A stretch of DNA of 64,000 nucleotides from G963674835 sp963674835. Its GTDB lineage: Bacteria > Planctomycetota > Planctomycetia > Pirellulales > Thermoguttaceae. The stretch is from the NCBI GenBank assembly GCA_963674835.2, contig CAXXKC010000003.1:3348001-3412000 (forward strand), given 5' to 3'. Both the position numbers and the translations under genes were made by a program. Positions 25,554 to 34,757 of the stretch are shown here, in pieces. Within the stretch, counting starts at the first letter, position 1; every line of letters begins with the position of its first letter. The notes under the pieces are model-generated. The model had not been told where the DNA came from. It was given only the letters and a program-made list of their open reading frames with translations, and did not search any database.

Positions 25554-26588
25554 GTGCCTGACCGCCAGCCCCCCAAGATATCGATCATCGTGCCGGTCTA
25601 CAACGTGCAGTCGTACCTTGCCGAATGTCTCGATTCGCTCGCCAACCAAACGCTTGAACACACCGAGATCATCGCCGTTAACGATGGATCGACCGACGAT
25701 TCTCCAAAGCTCCTCGATGGCTATGCCCAGCGAGATTCCAGGATCAGGATTCTCCACCAGGACAATGCGGGGCTTCCTGCAAGCCGCAATCGCGGGATGT
25801 CGCTGGCTCGCGGGGAGTATTTGGCGTTTGTCGACAGCGACGACTATTGCGATCCGACGATGTTCGAAAAGATGTATACGAAAGCGCGACGTCTGGATGC
25901 CGACATCGTGACTTGCAGCCTGTATCGGTTCGACGACCGCAAACCGGATCACAAGTGGATTCACAAAGACCTATCGTGGTTTCGCATGCCGGAAGAAGCC
26001 TTGCCCATCGATGCCCGGCCAGAGCAGTTCATGGAGCCGGCAGCATGGTGCAAGTTGTTTCGGACAGATTATGTCCGTCGGATCGGATTTCAATACACCG
26101 ACGGCAGCCTGTGCTGCGAGGACGTCCCCTGTATCACCAAAGCATTTCTGGAGACGGGCCGGATTGGCGTCGTTCCCGAGGCGCTGTACAATTACCGCAT
26201 TCGCCAGGGGAGTATCACCCATCGGATGTCGTTCCGCTACGTGGAGGACTTCGTCGAAGCCATGCAAATGCAGCGCGACATCCTTCGAAAGTCCGAACAT
26301 TCCCCAAGCCAATCGACCATGGATCACATTGCGGAATTCAAGATCATGATGGCGAGTTTCGTGCACAGCCGCCTCGCGTTCTCCGACAAGCGGCGTTTCT
26401 TCGACAAGGTGCACGAGGCTTTCTTTGAAGAAGACTATGAGTTCCTGCTTCGATCGGGCAGGGCTAGCCGCTACTGGCGCCCCATGGCGATATCCATTCG
26501 GAATCGATCCGGGTGGGCCTATTTGAGAGTCAAGCCGCTGCGGGCCCTCGTGCAGGTCGGCCTGACGCTGCTCCGTCGTCAACGATGA
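25554..26588 (+). CDS. GT2-family glycosyltransferase
   Basis: About 344 residues if GTG 25554 is the start. The frame is open back to 25353, but that 67-residue extension is Ala/Pro/Ser-rich and unlike the family, so it is probably untranslated. GT-A fold: ISIIVPVYNVQSYLAECLDS, IIAVNDGSTDDSPKLLD and YLAFVDSDDYCDPTM with the DSDD metal-binding motif. The acceptor part includes LCCEDVPCITKAF (ED near the catalytic base). It is an inverting transferase that uses a nucleotide sugar. The start remains uncertain because no clear ribosome-binding site is visible. Confidence 0.82.
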   Translation: MPDRQPPKISIIVPVYNVQSYLAECLDSLANQTLEHTEIIAVNDGSTDDSPKLLDGYAQRDSRIRILHQDNAGLPASRNRGMSLARGEYLAFVDSDDYCDPTMFEKMYTKARRLDADIVTCSLYRFDDRKPDHKWIHKDLSWFRMPEEALPIDARPEQFMEPAAWCKLFRTDYVRRIGFQYTDGSLCCEDVPCITKAFLETGRIGVVPEALYNYRIRQGSITHRMSFRYVEDFVEAMQMQRDILRKSEHSPSQSTMDHIAEFKIMMASFVHSRLAFSDKRRFFDKVHEAFFEEDYEFLLRSGRASRYWRPMAISIRNRSGWAYLRVKPLRALVQVGLTLLRRQR

Positions 26589-26715
26589 GAACGGTTTTGC
26601 CCTTGGGGAGGAATCGTTGCGAGACCCATTCCTCCCAGCACACTTGCTCGTAGATGTCCCTCGCGTTGAATACCTTGCAATCGCAGCCGATTCCGGCAAT
26701 CCTCCAGATCATGTC

Positions 26716-27741
26716 ATGAACCTGCGCATCTACGTCACCTACCACAGACCCGGCCGGATTATCAGCAACCGCGTCATTACGCCCATTCACGGTGGCAAGG
26801 CTTGCTCTCAAATGGATCTTGGCATCCCGGGCGATGACCGCAACGATCATATTTCCCACCTCAATCCGCACTACTGCGAATTGACGACTCAATACTGGGT
26901 GTGGAAAAACTGCACGGAACTCGATTACGCCGGGTTCATGCACTATCGGCGGCATTTCTCTTGCGGTAATACCAACCGCCAGGTGAGTTCCGTTACCGCA
27001 TGCGTCAATTATCGCCGCTGGGACCAAGAGTATGAAAGGATAATCGGGCTCACCGACCCAGGGATCCTGGAGGAAATGGTCGACGGTTACGACCTGGTCC
27101 TTCCTTGCCCGTTTCCAGTTCAAAACTGGGGTGGCCAAACGGTTGTCGATCAGTTGGGAACGATCCCGCAATTGAACCGCTGGGCTCAATTCAACCGCCA
27201 CAACGTCGAGCATGCCCTCGGCGTGGTTGAAACATTGGAGCCTGACTACGCCCCCGCGTTGCGCGAGGTGTTCTTCGAGCGGTTCGGCAGCTACTACTTC
27301 TTCAATTCATACATCATGCGATGGGAGTTCTTCGACCGGTACAATCGGTGGTTGTTCCCCTTGCTCGAGGCGATCCATCGAAGCATCGATTACTCCCAAC
27401 TGAATGCAAACGAGAGCCGGTTGCTGGGATTCCTCTCGGAGCGGCTGTTCAACGTCTATCTTCGGCACTACCAGGCCAACGTACGCAAACTGGCGATCAA
27501 GCACGTTCCGCTCACGTTGATCGAAGAAGGCGTGTGGTCCAATCTCGGACAGGGAAGGTTCTTCGATGCAGCTAACCTGTTCGCCAGGAAACTGCAAATC
27601 GCTTACAAAGAAACGCGAACCTACGGGCCGGTCTTCGTCGCAAAACGCGTATTGCACATTCCAACCGGGCCAATCTGGTCGACTGGATTGCCGAAACGCA
27701 AGTCGACCAGCCGCCGGAAACTCGATGACTCAAGTGCTTGA
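26716..27741 (+). CDS. DUF4422-type glycosyltransferase
   Basis: 341 residues from the ATG at 26716. Characteristic family sequence: LRIYVTYHR at the start, then DDRNDHISHLNPHYCELTTQ, YWVWKNC and DYAGFMHYRRHFS. These match the DUF4422 family found in capsule and O-antigen loci and believed to transfer sugars. The Y..HYRR segment and conserved aromatic residues (GSYYFFNSYIMRW) are intact. No membrane helix is seen. Flanked by a GT2 and a GT8-type gene, it probably adds one residue of the repeat unit. Function in the family is largely inferred. Confidence 0.75.
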   Translation: MNLRIYVTYHRPGRIISNRVITPIHGGKACSQMDLGIPGDDRNDHISHLNPHYCELTTQYWVWKNCTELDYAGFMHYRRHFSCGNTNRQVSSVTACVNYRRWDQEYERIIGLTDPGILEEMVDGYDLVLPCPFPVQNWGGQTVVDQLGTIPQLNRWAQFNRHNVEHALGVVETLEPDYAPALREVFFERFGSYYFFNSYIMRWEFFDRYNRWLFPLLEAIHRSIDYSQLNANESRLLGFLSERLFNVYLRHYQANVRKLAIKHVPLTLIEEGVWSNLGQGRFFDAANLFARKLQIAYKETRTYGPVFVAKRVLHIPTGPIWSTGLPKRKSTSRRKLDDSSA

Positions 27742-27890
27742 CAGGACGGGCCGGTGCCAGTGCGAATAGCCTTGTCGTGGGCTGCAACGTGACTTGTCGC
27801 CATCCTCAAAACGGCCTCGCGCCGTGCCTTTCAACGAATCGTCGACTCCTCGTGCGATGGGTTCATCGCCGGGGCGTCGTTCCGCTGTGA

Positions 27891-28937
27891 GTGTGGATCG
27901 TGACTGGCAACATCGATAAACCGTCGGACGTATCGGGCGACGTCGTCGTGGCGTGTGCGGCAGACGACGCCTTTGCCATGCCGATGGCGACAACGATTGC
28001 TTCGGTGGTCGGGAATCTTGGGCCTGCGCGAAAGCTGACGGTGTGGCTTCTCGACGGCGGGATCTCGGCCGAGCATCGGCGCCAGATCGAGACCCGTTGG
28101 GAGTCGCAGGGACTGACGTCGCACTGGATGCATCCCCAGGCCGAACGGCTGGCGGGCCTGCCCGTTTCCGACCACATCAACCTGTTGACGTACTTCCGCC
28201 TCTTGCTTCCCGCGGTGTTACCCGAGGGCGTGGCGAAGGTGATCTACCTCGACTCCGATCTACTTGTGCTGCGCGACCTGGGCGAACTGTGGGATCGACC
28301 GTTGGAGGACCGTTTGTGTCTGGCGGCGCCCGACGTGGCCTGCCCGAGCATCGACGCGTCGCAGAACGTCCCGAACTATCGCCGCTGTGCCGAATACATG
28401 GCAGCCGTCCGACCGGTTCCCAACTTCGCTCGCCTGGGCATTCCACGGACGGCAAAGTACTTCAACGGCGGCGTGATGGTTATCGATCTCAGGCGGTGGC
28501 GCGAGGCCGACCTAGCCAGTCGGTTCCTTCGATGTCTTCACGACAACCGTCACCACGTCAAGTATTGGGATCAATACGCGCTGAATGTGGTCCTGGCGGG
28601 ATGCTGGGGCGAGTTGGATATGCGGTGGAACCAGGGGGCTCACATCTATCGATACCCCAGTTGGCAAGAGAGCCCCTTCCAACAGGCACAGTACGAGCAA
28701 ATCCGCTCCGACCCTTACATTGTCCATTTCTCATCGACGGTGAAGCCGTGGCACGCCGGCAGCACACACCCTTACCGCGAGCGGTTTCTCCAGTACGTCG
28801 ACCAGACCGCGTGGTCCGGCTGGCGGCCTCAGCCCTCCGCTCGCGACTGGCGCCGCGACTTGGCCAATTTGATCCAGCAGAGCATCTTGTTCGCCGGCCG
28901 CAAGTACCGGTTCGTGCGAGCGCATTTGGGAATGTGA
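27891..28937 (+). CDS. GT8-family glycosyltransferase
   Basis: 348 residues from GTG 27891 (a GTG at 27900 is an alternative). The N-terminus VVVACAADDAFAMPMATTIA is the GT8 nucleotide-binding start. VAKVIYLDSDLLVLRDLGEL contains the DSD metal-binding motif, and KYFNGGVMVIDLRRW and KYWDQYALNVVLAG are further GT8 motifs. YIVHFSSTVKPWH gives the C-terminal HxGxxKPW-like element. GT8 enzymes are retaining galactosyl- or glucosyltransferases (LgtC/RfaJ-like). This is one of at least eight transferases in the locus, suggesting a long or branched repeat unit. Confidence 0.87.
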   Translation: MWIVTGNIDKPSDVSGDVVVACAADDAFAMPMATTIASVVGNLGPARKLTVWLLDGGISAEHRRQIETRWESQGLTSHWMHPQAERLAGLPVSDHINLLTYFRLLLPAVLPEGVAKVIYLDSDLLVLRDLGELWDRPLEDRLCLAAPDVACPSIDASQNVPNYRRCAEYMAAVRPVPNFARLGIPRTAKYFNGGVMVIDLRRWREADLASRFLRCLHDNRHHVKYWDQYALNVVLAGCWGELDMRWNQGAHIYRYPSWQESPFQQAQYEQIRSDPYIVHFSSTVKPWHAGSTHPYRERFLQYVDQTAWSGWRPQPSARDWRRDLANLIQQSILFAGRKYRFVRAHLGM

Positions 28938-29034
28938 ACGAGAATGCAGAGCTTCGACGTGAGGTTCTTCCGCGTCGGGCTCAGTGATGTGAAAAAGAGT
29001 CGGTCCGTGGTCTTTCGGGAACGTTAGACGCAGC

Positions 29035-30120
29035 ATGCGCACCATCCTTGTTACGGGCGGCGCGGGCTTCATCGGCAGTTGCCTGGTCAGGCATCTCGTC
29101 GACTGCGGCGACTTCCGGATCATCAATCTGGACAAGCTGACCTACGCCGGCAATCGCGACTCGCTCGCGACGGTACTGGGCAACCCGCAGCACGTGTTCG
29201 TCGAAGGCAACATCGCCGATGCACGCCTGGTGGCCCGATTGCTGGCAGAGCACCGACCTTCGGCGGTGGTCAACCTGGCGGCCGAGTCGCACGTGGACCG
29301 GTCGATCGACGCGCCGGCGGCATTCGTGCAGACCAACGTGGTGGGGACATGCGTCTTGTTGGACACGGCGCGCGAGTACTGGCGCCATCTGCCGGACGAA
29401 GAGCGGCGGCGGTTCCGCTTCGTGCACGTATCGACCGACGAGGTGTACGGATCGCTGAGGCCCGAGGGCAAGTTCACCGAATCGAGCCCCTACGCGCCGC
29501 GGTCCCCCTATTCGGCATCGAAGGCGGCTTCGGACCACTTCGTGCGGGCCTACTATCACACCTTCGGGTTGCCCGTGTGCATCACCAACAGTTCGAACAA
29601 CTACGGGCCGTACCAGTTTCCCGAAAAGATGGTCCCGCTCATGATCCTCAACGCCTTGGAAGGAAGACCTCTGCCCGTATACGGCGACGGCGGGAACGTA
29701 CGCGATTGGTTGTTCGTGGAGGATCACGTGCGAGCCTTGGCGGCCGTGGTCGACCGCGGACGGCCGGGCGAAACGTACAACATTGGCGGAAACTGCGAGC
29801 GAACCAACCTGGAGCTTGTGCGGGCGATTTGCGAAACGGTCGACCGGCTGCGGCCCGACCTGCCGCACGTCCCCACGGCACGGTTGATTACGCACGTGGC
29901 CGACCGACCGGGCCACGATCGACGCTATGCCATCGATGCCTCGAAGATCGGCCGCGACCTGCACTGGAAGGCACAAGTGGAGCTGCCAGACGGTTTGCAA
30001 CAGACCGTGCGCTGGTACCTGGACAGCGGCTCATGGGTCGAACGGGTCACATCGGGCAAATATCGGCGCGAGCGTTTGGGGCTTGCGACAAAAGCCGATG
30101 CAGACAGCGGGAAAACGTGA
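29035..30120 (+). CDS. rfbB: dTDP-glucose 4,6-dehydratase
   Basis: 361 residues. Extended SDR: NAD motif LVTGGAGFIGSCLVRHL, RmlB-type INLDKLTYAGNRDSL, catalytic STDEVYGSL (Thr-Asp-Glu) and YSASKAASD (Tyr and Lys). SNNYGPYQFPEKMVPLMI is a further RmlB signature. It converts dTDP-glucose to dTDP-4-keto-6-deoxyglucose, the second step of dTDP-rhamnose and related sugar synthesis. rfbA lies 13 bases downstream. Neither the 3,5-epimerase (rfbC) nor the reductase (rfbD) is in the window, so the final sugar is open: rhamnose if they are elsewhere, or another 6-deoxysugar. Confidence 0.93.
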   Translation: MRTILVTGGAGFIGSCLVRHLVDCGDFRIINLDKLTYAGNRDSLATVLGNPQHVFVEGNIADARLVARLLAEHRPSAVVNLAAESHVDRSIDAPAAFVQTNVVGTCVLLDTAREYWRHLPDEERRRFRFVHVSTDEVYGSLRPEGKFTESSPYAPRSPYSASKAASDHFVRAYYHTFGLPVCITNSSNNYGPYQFPEKMVPLMILNALEGRPLPVYGDGGNVRDWLFVEDHVRALAAVVDRGRPGETYNIGGNCERTNLELVRAICETVDRLRPDLPHVPTARLITHVADRPGHDRRYAIDASKIGRDLHWKAQVELPDGLQQTVRWYLDSGSWVERVTSGKYRRERLGLATKADADSGKT

Positions 30121-30133
30121 GAAGATAGCCGAC

Positions 30134-31072
30134 ATGGCGGATGAAAAGCGCACTCGAAAGGCAATCCTGCTGGCCGGCGGCGCCGGGACACGGTTGTTTC
30201 CGGCGACGCGAGCGGTGAGCAAGCAGTTGCTGCCCGTTTACGATAAGCCGATGGTCTATTATCCGCTGTCGGTACTGATGCTGGCCGGGATCCGCGACAT
30301 CCTGCTGATCTCCACGCCGCAGGACATCGGGTCCTACCAACGGCTGCTGGGCGACGGCAGCCAGTTGGGCGTTTCCATCCGCTACTGCGTTCAGCCACGG
30401 CCGGAAGGAGTCGCCCAAGCGTTCATTCTCGCGCGCGAGTTCGTCGGCCACGACCAGGTGGCACTGGTCTTGGGCGACAACATCTTCTATGGGCAGGGCT
30501 TCCAGGGAATGCTGATGGATGCCGCCAGCCGAGAGGGCGGCGCCACGGTCTTCGTCCATCGGGTGAACGATCCGGGACGCTACGGCATCATCGAGATGGC
30601 CGCCGACGGGACGCCGATCCAAATTGTCGAGAAGCCGGAGAAGCCCGAGTCGAACTACGTCGTCACGGGGCTTTACTTCTACGACAACCAGGTGTTGGAT
30701 ATCGCGGCGGCGGTGCGCCCTTCGGCCAGAGGAGAACTGGAGATCACCGACGTGAACCAGGAGTATCTCCGGCGGAAACAGCTCCGCGTGGAATTCCTGG
30801 GGCGGGGGTTTGCATGGTTCGACCCGGGAACCCACGAGTCGCTGCTCGAAGCGGCAAACTTCGTCGAGAGCATCGAGAAGCGTCAGGGATTGAAGATCGC
30901 CTGCATTGAAGAGATCGCCTACCGTAAGGGTTTCGTGTCGGCCGAGCAACTCAGACACCTGGCCGCCGGTCAGGACAACCGCCACGGCCGATACCTGCTC
31001 GGGCTGCTGGAAACGTCGGAAGTGGATCTCGGGCCGAGGGGGCCGTTTCCCGGCTCGCGCCCGAATGGCTAA
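30134..31072 (+). CDS. rfbA: glucose-1-phosphate thymidylyltransferase
   Basis: 312 residues from the ATG at 30134, slightly longer than the about 290 usual. The catalytic segment LLAGGAGTRLFPATRAVSKQ is followed by LLPVYDKPMVYYPLS, VLGDNIFYGQGF, YGIIEMAADGTPIQIVEKP and ELEITDVNQEYL, all RmlA motifs. It makes dTDP-glucose from dTTP and glucose-1-phosphate and is usually feedback-inhibited by dTDP-rhamnose. The order rfbB-rfbA with a short spacer indicates one transcript. The C-terminal about 20 residues (GLLETSEVDLGPRG) are extra relative to the family. Confidence 0.93.
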   Translation: MADEKRTRKAILLAGGAGTRLFPATRAVSKQLLPVYDKPMVYYPLSVLMLAGIRDILLISTPQDIGSYQRLLGDGSQLGVSIRYCVQPRPEGVAQAFILAREFVGHDQVALVLGDNIFYGQGFQGMLMDAASREGGATVFVHRVNDPGRYGIIEMAADGTPIQIVEKPEKPESNYVVTGLYFYDNQVLDIAAAVRPSARGELEITDVNQEYLRRKQLRVEFLGRGFAWFDPGTHESLLEAANFVESIEKRQGLKIACIEEIAYRKGFVSAEQLRHLAAGQDNRHGRYLLGLLETSEVDLGPRGPFPGSRPNG

Positions 31073-31241
31073 CCATGGGGCATAATAGGGATAGGATGAA
31101 ACGGAGCCGGCCAGCCACAGTGTGCCATGGTGAACATGGGGGGCAGATGCCTGAAACCGAAGCTGCAGTTCGAGATACGCGGCGAAACCGGGGCTCGCAA
31201 GACGCTGGCAGCGGCGGCGGGATCGCCGGGAGGAGGGGAGT

Positions 31242-32474
31242 ATGACCGCGTCGGATCGGGACCCATCTTCCATGGAACCTCAAGTGACTGAGAAGGCGAC
31301 CGACCGTGCGCCGGCCGATGCCGAACCGGCGCTGGAGCTTTCGGTGGTCATGCCCTGCTTGAACGAAGAGAAAACGCTGCCGATCTGCATCGGCAAGGCC
31401 CTGGCCACGATGGAGAAGCTGGGCGTTCGCGGGGAAGTGTTGATCGTCGACAACGGTTCGACCGATCGCAGCGTCGAGATCGCGAAGGAAGCCGGCGCAC
31501 GCGTCGTGCACCAGTCGCTGCGCGGCTATGGCAACGCGCTGCGGAAAGGTTTCGATGAAGCCTACGGTCGTTACATCATCATGGGCGATGCCGACGACAG
31601 CTACGACTTCACCGATCTGGAACGCTTCCTTGCCCGGCTGCGTGACGGAGCGGACCTCGTGATGGGAAATCGCTTGGCCGGCGAGATCAAGCCCGGCGCG
31701 ATGCCGTGGCATCATCGCTGGATCGGCAATCCCGGGCTGAGTTGGTTCTTGAACCTGCTTTTCCACACCGGCGTGGGCGATTCACATTGCGGCATGCGGG
31801 GATTCACCAAAGAGGCCTATCGCCGCATGGGGCTTCAGATGCCGGGCATGGAGATGGCCAGCGAAATGGTAATCAAAAGCGCCCTGGCCAAGCTGCGGAT
31901 CGAAGAGATCCCGATTACGCTGTCGCCCGACGGACGCGATCGCCGGCCGCACCTGCGCAGCTTTCGCGACGGGTGGCGGCACCTGCGCTTCATGCTGATG
32001 TGCAGCCCGCTGTTTCTGTTCGTGTTGCCGGGCCTGCTCCTGACCACGTTGGGGCTGGGAGCCATCCCGGTCGTCGTTCTGGCCGGCTACGGCGTTTATA
32101 CGAGCAGCTTCGGGCCAACGTTCATGTACACAACGGCCTTGACGGCGATCGTGGGCTTCCACTTGATCGTATTCGGTATGCTGGCAAAGCTCTACACCCA
32201 CCAGATCGATCCGATCTTCGCCGACCCGCGTGTGAACCGGTTTCTTTCGCGTTTCTCGGTCGAGCAGGGGTTGCTGCTGGGGCTGGCGATGATCCTCGTG
32301 GGGGCGGTCCTGACCGTGCCGGTCTTCGTGCACTGGTTGATGACCGATACGGTTACCGCACACGCTCGGTGGATTCTAGGCGGCACGATCGTCACGCTCG
32401 GCCTGGAAACCATCTTCGCCTCGTTCCTGGTAGGCATTCTCGATCTTCCGCGAGAGAACAGCCGCCACAAGTAG
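31242..32474 (+). CDS. membrane-bound GT2 glycosyltransferase (polyprenyl-phosphate sugar transferase-like)
   Basis: 410 residues. A GT-A domain (LSVVMPCLNEEKTLPICIGK, VLIVDNGSTDRSVEIA, IIMGDADDSYDFTDLE) is followed by GNPGLSWFLNLLFHTGVGDSHCGMRG and then four membrane helices. This arrangement is that of DPM1/GtrB-like enzymes, which transfer a sugar from a nucleotide to polyprenyl phosphate for later use on the outer side of the membrane. The downstream multi-TM TPR protein (36427) could be a user of such lipid-linked sugars, as in GT-C systems. That link is inference. Start ATG at 31242. Confidence 0.85.
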   Translation: MTASDRDPSSMEPQVTEKATDRAPADAEPALELSVVMPCLNEEKTLPICIGKALATMEKLGVRGEVLIVDNGSTDRSVEIAKEAGARVVHQSLRGYGNALRKGFDEAYGRYIIMGDADDSYDFTDLERFLARLRDGADLVMGNRLAGEIKPGAMPWHHRWIGNPGLSWFLNLLFHTGVGDSHCGMRGFTKEAYRRMGLQMPGMEMASEMVIKSALAKLRIEEIPITLSPDGRDRRPHLRSFRDGWRHLRFMLMCSPLFLFVLPGLLLTTLGLGAIPVVVLAGYGVYTSSFGPTFMYTTALTAIVGFHLIVFGMLAKLYTHQIDPIFADPRVNRFLSRFSVEQGLLLGLAMILVGAVLTVPVFVHWLMTDTVTAHARWILGGTIVTLGLETIFASFLVGILDLPRENSRHK

Positions 32475-32515
32475 ATGTCGCCAGCCGTCCCGCTATTGAG
32501 AACGAGGACGTCGCC

Positions 32516-33688
32516 GTGAAGATCGGTCTTGTCTACGATGCCGTCTACCCGTGGATCAAGGGCGGCGGCGAGAAGACCCTGTACGAACTGGCCAGCGCGC
32601 TGCGCGACCGCGGCCACGAGGTCCATCTGTTCGGCATGCACTGCTGGGACGGTCCGGCCGACACGGTCATCGACGGGCTCCACTACCACGCATTGTCGCC
32701 GAAGTTGCCGCTCTACACGGGTTCGGGGCGACGATCGATGCTCCAGGCCCTGCGGTTCGCCGCTGGCGTGTTCTGGCGTCTGCCTCGATGCGGGCTGAAG
32801 CAGTTCGACGTCATCGACATTCATGCGTTTCCGTACCTGTCGGTGCCGCCCTTCTGGTTGGTTCGGAAGCTGACGGCACGGCGTTGCCCGTGGATCGTGA
32901 CGTGGCTCGAGGTCTGGGGTGCCGACTATTGGCGCCGTTACTTGGGGTCGGCCGGTTTCCTAGGCGCCCTGGCCGAACGCCTGACCGCGCGATTGGGACC
33001 GCATCATTTATGCATCTCGCCGACAACCGCGGGCCGGCTGCAGCGTCTTCTTGGTGTTCCTGCGGAGCGAACCACGGTGATACCGCGCGGCTTCCTGCCG
33101 TCGAAGTTCCCGCCGATCGCGGCCAAGGAGCTGGGGAGGGTCGTCGTGGCCAATCGACTTCTAGACTACAAGCGTACGGAGCTGATTATCCGGGCGTGGC
33201 CGTATGTGTTCGCCGAGATTCCCACGGCCCGCTTGCACGTGATCGGCGATGGGCCGGAACGTTCGGCCTGTGAGCGGCTGGCAGCCGACTCCTCGGCGGG
33301 CGAGTCGATTCGTTTCCTCGGGCAAGTCGACCGGCACGAAAGTGTTCTGGAGGAGATCGCTACCGCGTCGCTGCTGCTCCAGCCATCGGCACGGGAGGGC
33401 CAGAGCACAGTTGTCCTCGAAGCGATGGCCGCAGGCACGGCCGTCCTCGTGGCAGAGGGCCCGGAGACCGCCGTGGCCGATTTCCTTCCGCAACATGCCG
33501 AGCAGCATCTGGCCCTCTTGCCCCTGGAAGCGACGGCCGAGCAGTGGGGGCAACGGATCGTGCAGCTGCTGCGCGATCCCATGTTGCTGGAGCGAATGGC
33601 CGAGCGCGGACGCGACCAAGCCCTGGAGCTCGACTGGCACAACTGCATCGCTCCACGCGTCGAGAAGCTCTACCGGGAACTCGCCTAG
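32516..33688 (+). CDS. GT4-family glycosyltransferase
   Basis: 390 residues from GTG 32516. VKIGLVYDAVYPWIKGGGEK opens a GT-B fold with the GGGE loop. FPYLSVPPFWLVRKL follows in the N-domain. The C-terminal domain shows RVVVANRLLDYKRTELIIRA, then LLLQPSAREGQSTVVLEAMA (EX7E donor site) and GTAVLVAEGPETAVADFL. Family 4 retaining transferase. It starts 42 bases after the membrane GT2 gene and may form a pair with it. The 3' end overlaps the converging GT2 gene by 4 bases. Confidence 0.87.
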   Translation: MKIGLVYDAVYPWIKGGGEKTLYELASALRDRGHEVHLFGMHCWDGPADTVIDGLHYHALSPKLPLYTGSGRRSMLQALRFAAGVFWRLPRCGLKQFDVIDIHAFPYLSVPPFWLVRKLTARRCPWIVTWLEVWGADYWRRYLGSAGFLGALAERLTARLGPHHLCISPTTAGRLQRLLGVPAERTTVIPRGFLPSKFPPIAAKELGRVVVANRLLDYKRTELIIRAWPYVFAEIPTARLHVIGDGPERSACERLAADSSAGESIRFLGQVDRHESVLEEIATASLLLQPSAREGQSTVVLEAMAAGTAVLVAEGPETAVADFLPQHAEQHLALLPLEATAEQWGQRIVQLLRDPMLLERMAERGRDQALELDWHNCIAPRVEKLYRELA

Positions 33689-34659
33689 TCGTAGCCTTGC
33701 GAACGCCGCACCGCCCGAGCGATCCCGAAGTCGGGCAACACCGGAACGACCCACCGCGTCCACCCCGACAACATCAGCAGATGCAGCCGGCTAGGGCGGA
33801 TCTGCCACGCTTGAAAGAGGTGCTGCGCAGCCGTCTTCGGGTCGCGATCGACTTGAAACACGGCGGCCGCCGTGTGGAAGTACGACGCCTGCCTTCGGGT
33901 CACTCGCTTGGGAAGGCCCGGAAAATCCAGGTTCTTCTCCAGCACGTTGGCCTGGCGGGAGAGAATGGTGGCGAGCTGGCCGGTTGCCGCCTGGGCGTGC
34001 GCCTTGCGGTAGAGGCAGTTGAGCCCCGGCACGTGGGCGAACCGCGTTCCCGCCCGAGCCGCGCGCAGCCAATACTCCAGGTCCTCGACGAATCTGACCT
34101 CCGCGGCCGTGTTGAACAGGCCGACCATATCGATCACCCGCCGGTTCATGACCGAAGCGGACGGCAAGATGAGGTTGCGATGGAAGAGCCAGTTCGGAAA
34201 GGTCCGTAGATCGCGCGGCGCGCGGCGAAGCTGTTCGGTGGTCGGTCCCAAGAGGCCGATCAACTGGTCGGTCTCATCGTCGAACATGACGGCCGTCGAG
34301 TAGGCGATGTCTGCATTGTCGTTGGCGAGCGCTTCGACGGCGCGTTCGAGGTGCGTGTCGAGCCAGATATCGTCGGCGTCCAACAACGCGAGGAACTCGC
34401 CTTGGGCCGCGCCGATCGCCGTATTGCGACACGCGGCAGGGCCCTGGTTCTGGTCGTGCCGAAGGTAGGTGACGTGCCGGTCGCCTGCCGCGCTGCGGAA
34501 TTGATCGACGTATCGCGCGGTCTCGCCGTCGGACGCGTCCTCGACGACGATCAGTTCCCAGCGGTCGTATCGCTGTCGAAGGATCGAGTCCAACGCGACC
34601 GGGATGAAGCGATCGGCGTGATACGCCGGCATGATGATGCTAACAAGACCGCGATCCAT
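33685..34659 (-). CDS. GT2-family glycosyltransferase
   Basis: 324 residues, on the strand opposite to the rest of the locus. GT-A motifs: VSIIMPAYHADRFIPVALDS, LIVVEDASDGETARY and FLALLDADDIWLDTH (DADD metal site), with FVEDLEYWLRAARAG as the catalytic ED segment. Family 2, inverting. Immediately upstream on the same strand lies a methyltransferase gene, ending 98 bases away, so the two may be a small operon reading back into the locus. Sugar and acceptor unknown. Confidence 0.86.
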   Translation of the reverse strand: MDRGLVSIIMPAYHADRFIPVALDSILRQRYDRWELIVVEDASDGETARYVDQFRSAAGDRHVTYLRHDQNQGPAACRNTAIGAAQGEFLALLDADDIWLDTHLERAVEALANDNADIAYSTAVMFDDETDQLIGLLGPTTEQLRRAPRDLRTFPNWLFHRNLILPSASVMNRRVIDMVGLFNTAAEVRFVEDLEYWLRAARAGTRFAHVPGLNCLYRKAHAQAATGQLATILSRQANVLEKNLDFPGLPKRVTRRQASYFHTAAAVFQVDRDPKTAAQHLFQAWQIRPSRLHLLMLSGWTRWVVPVLPDFGIARAVRRSQGYD

Positions 34660-34757
34660 GACTCCTCATTCCTTCATCGATGATATCGGGAGGCCGGCCG
34701 ACGGCATGCGTGTCGCTCGAAGACATCGTGGCATGTGAATCTCCTCCGGGGGGCGCC

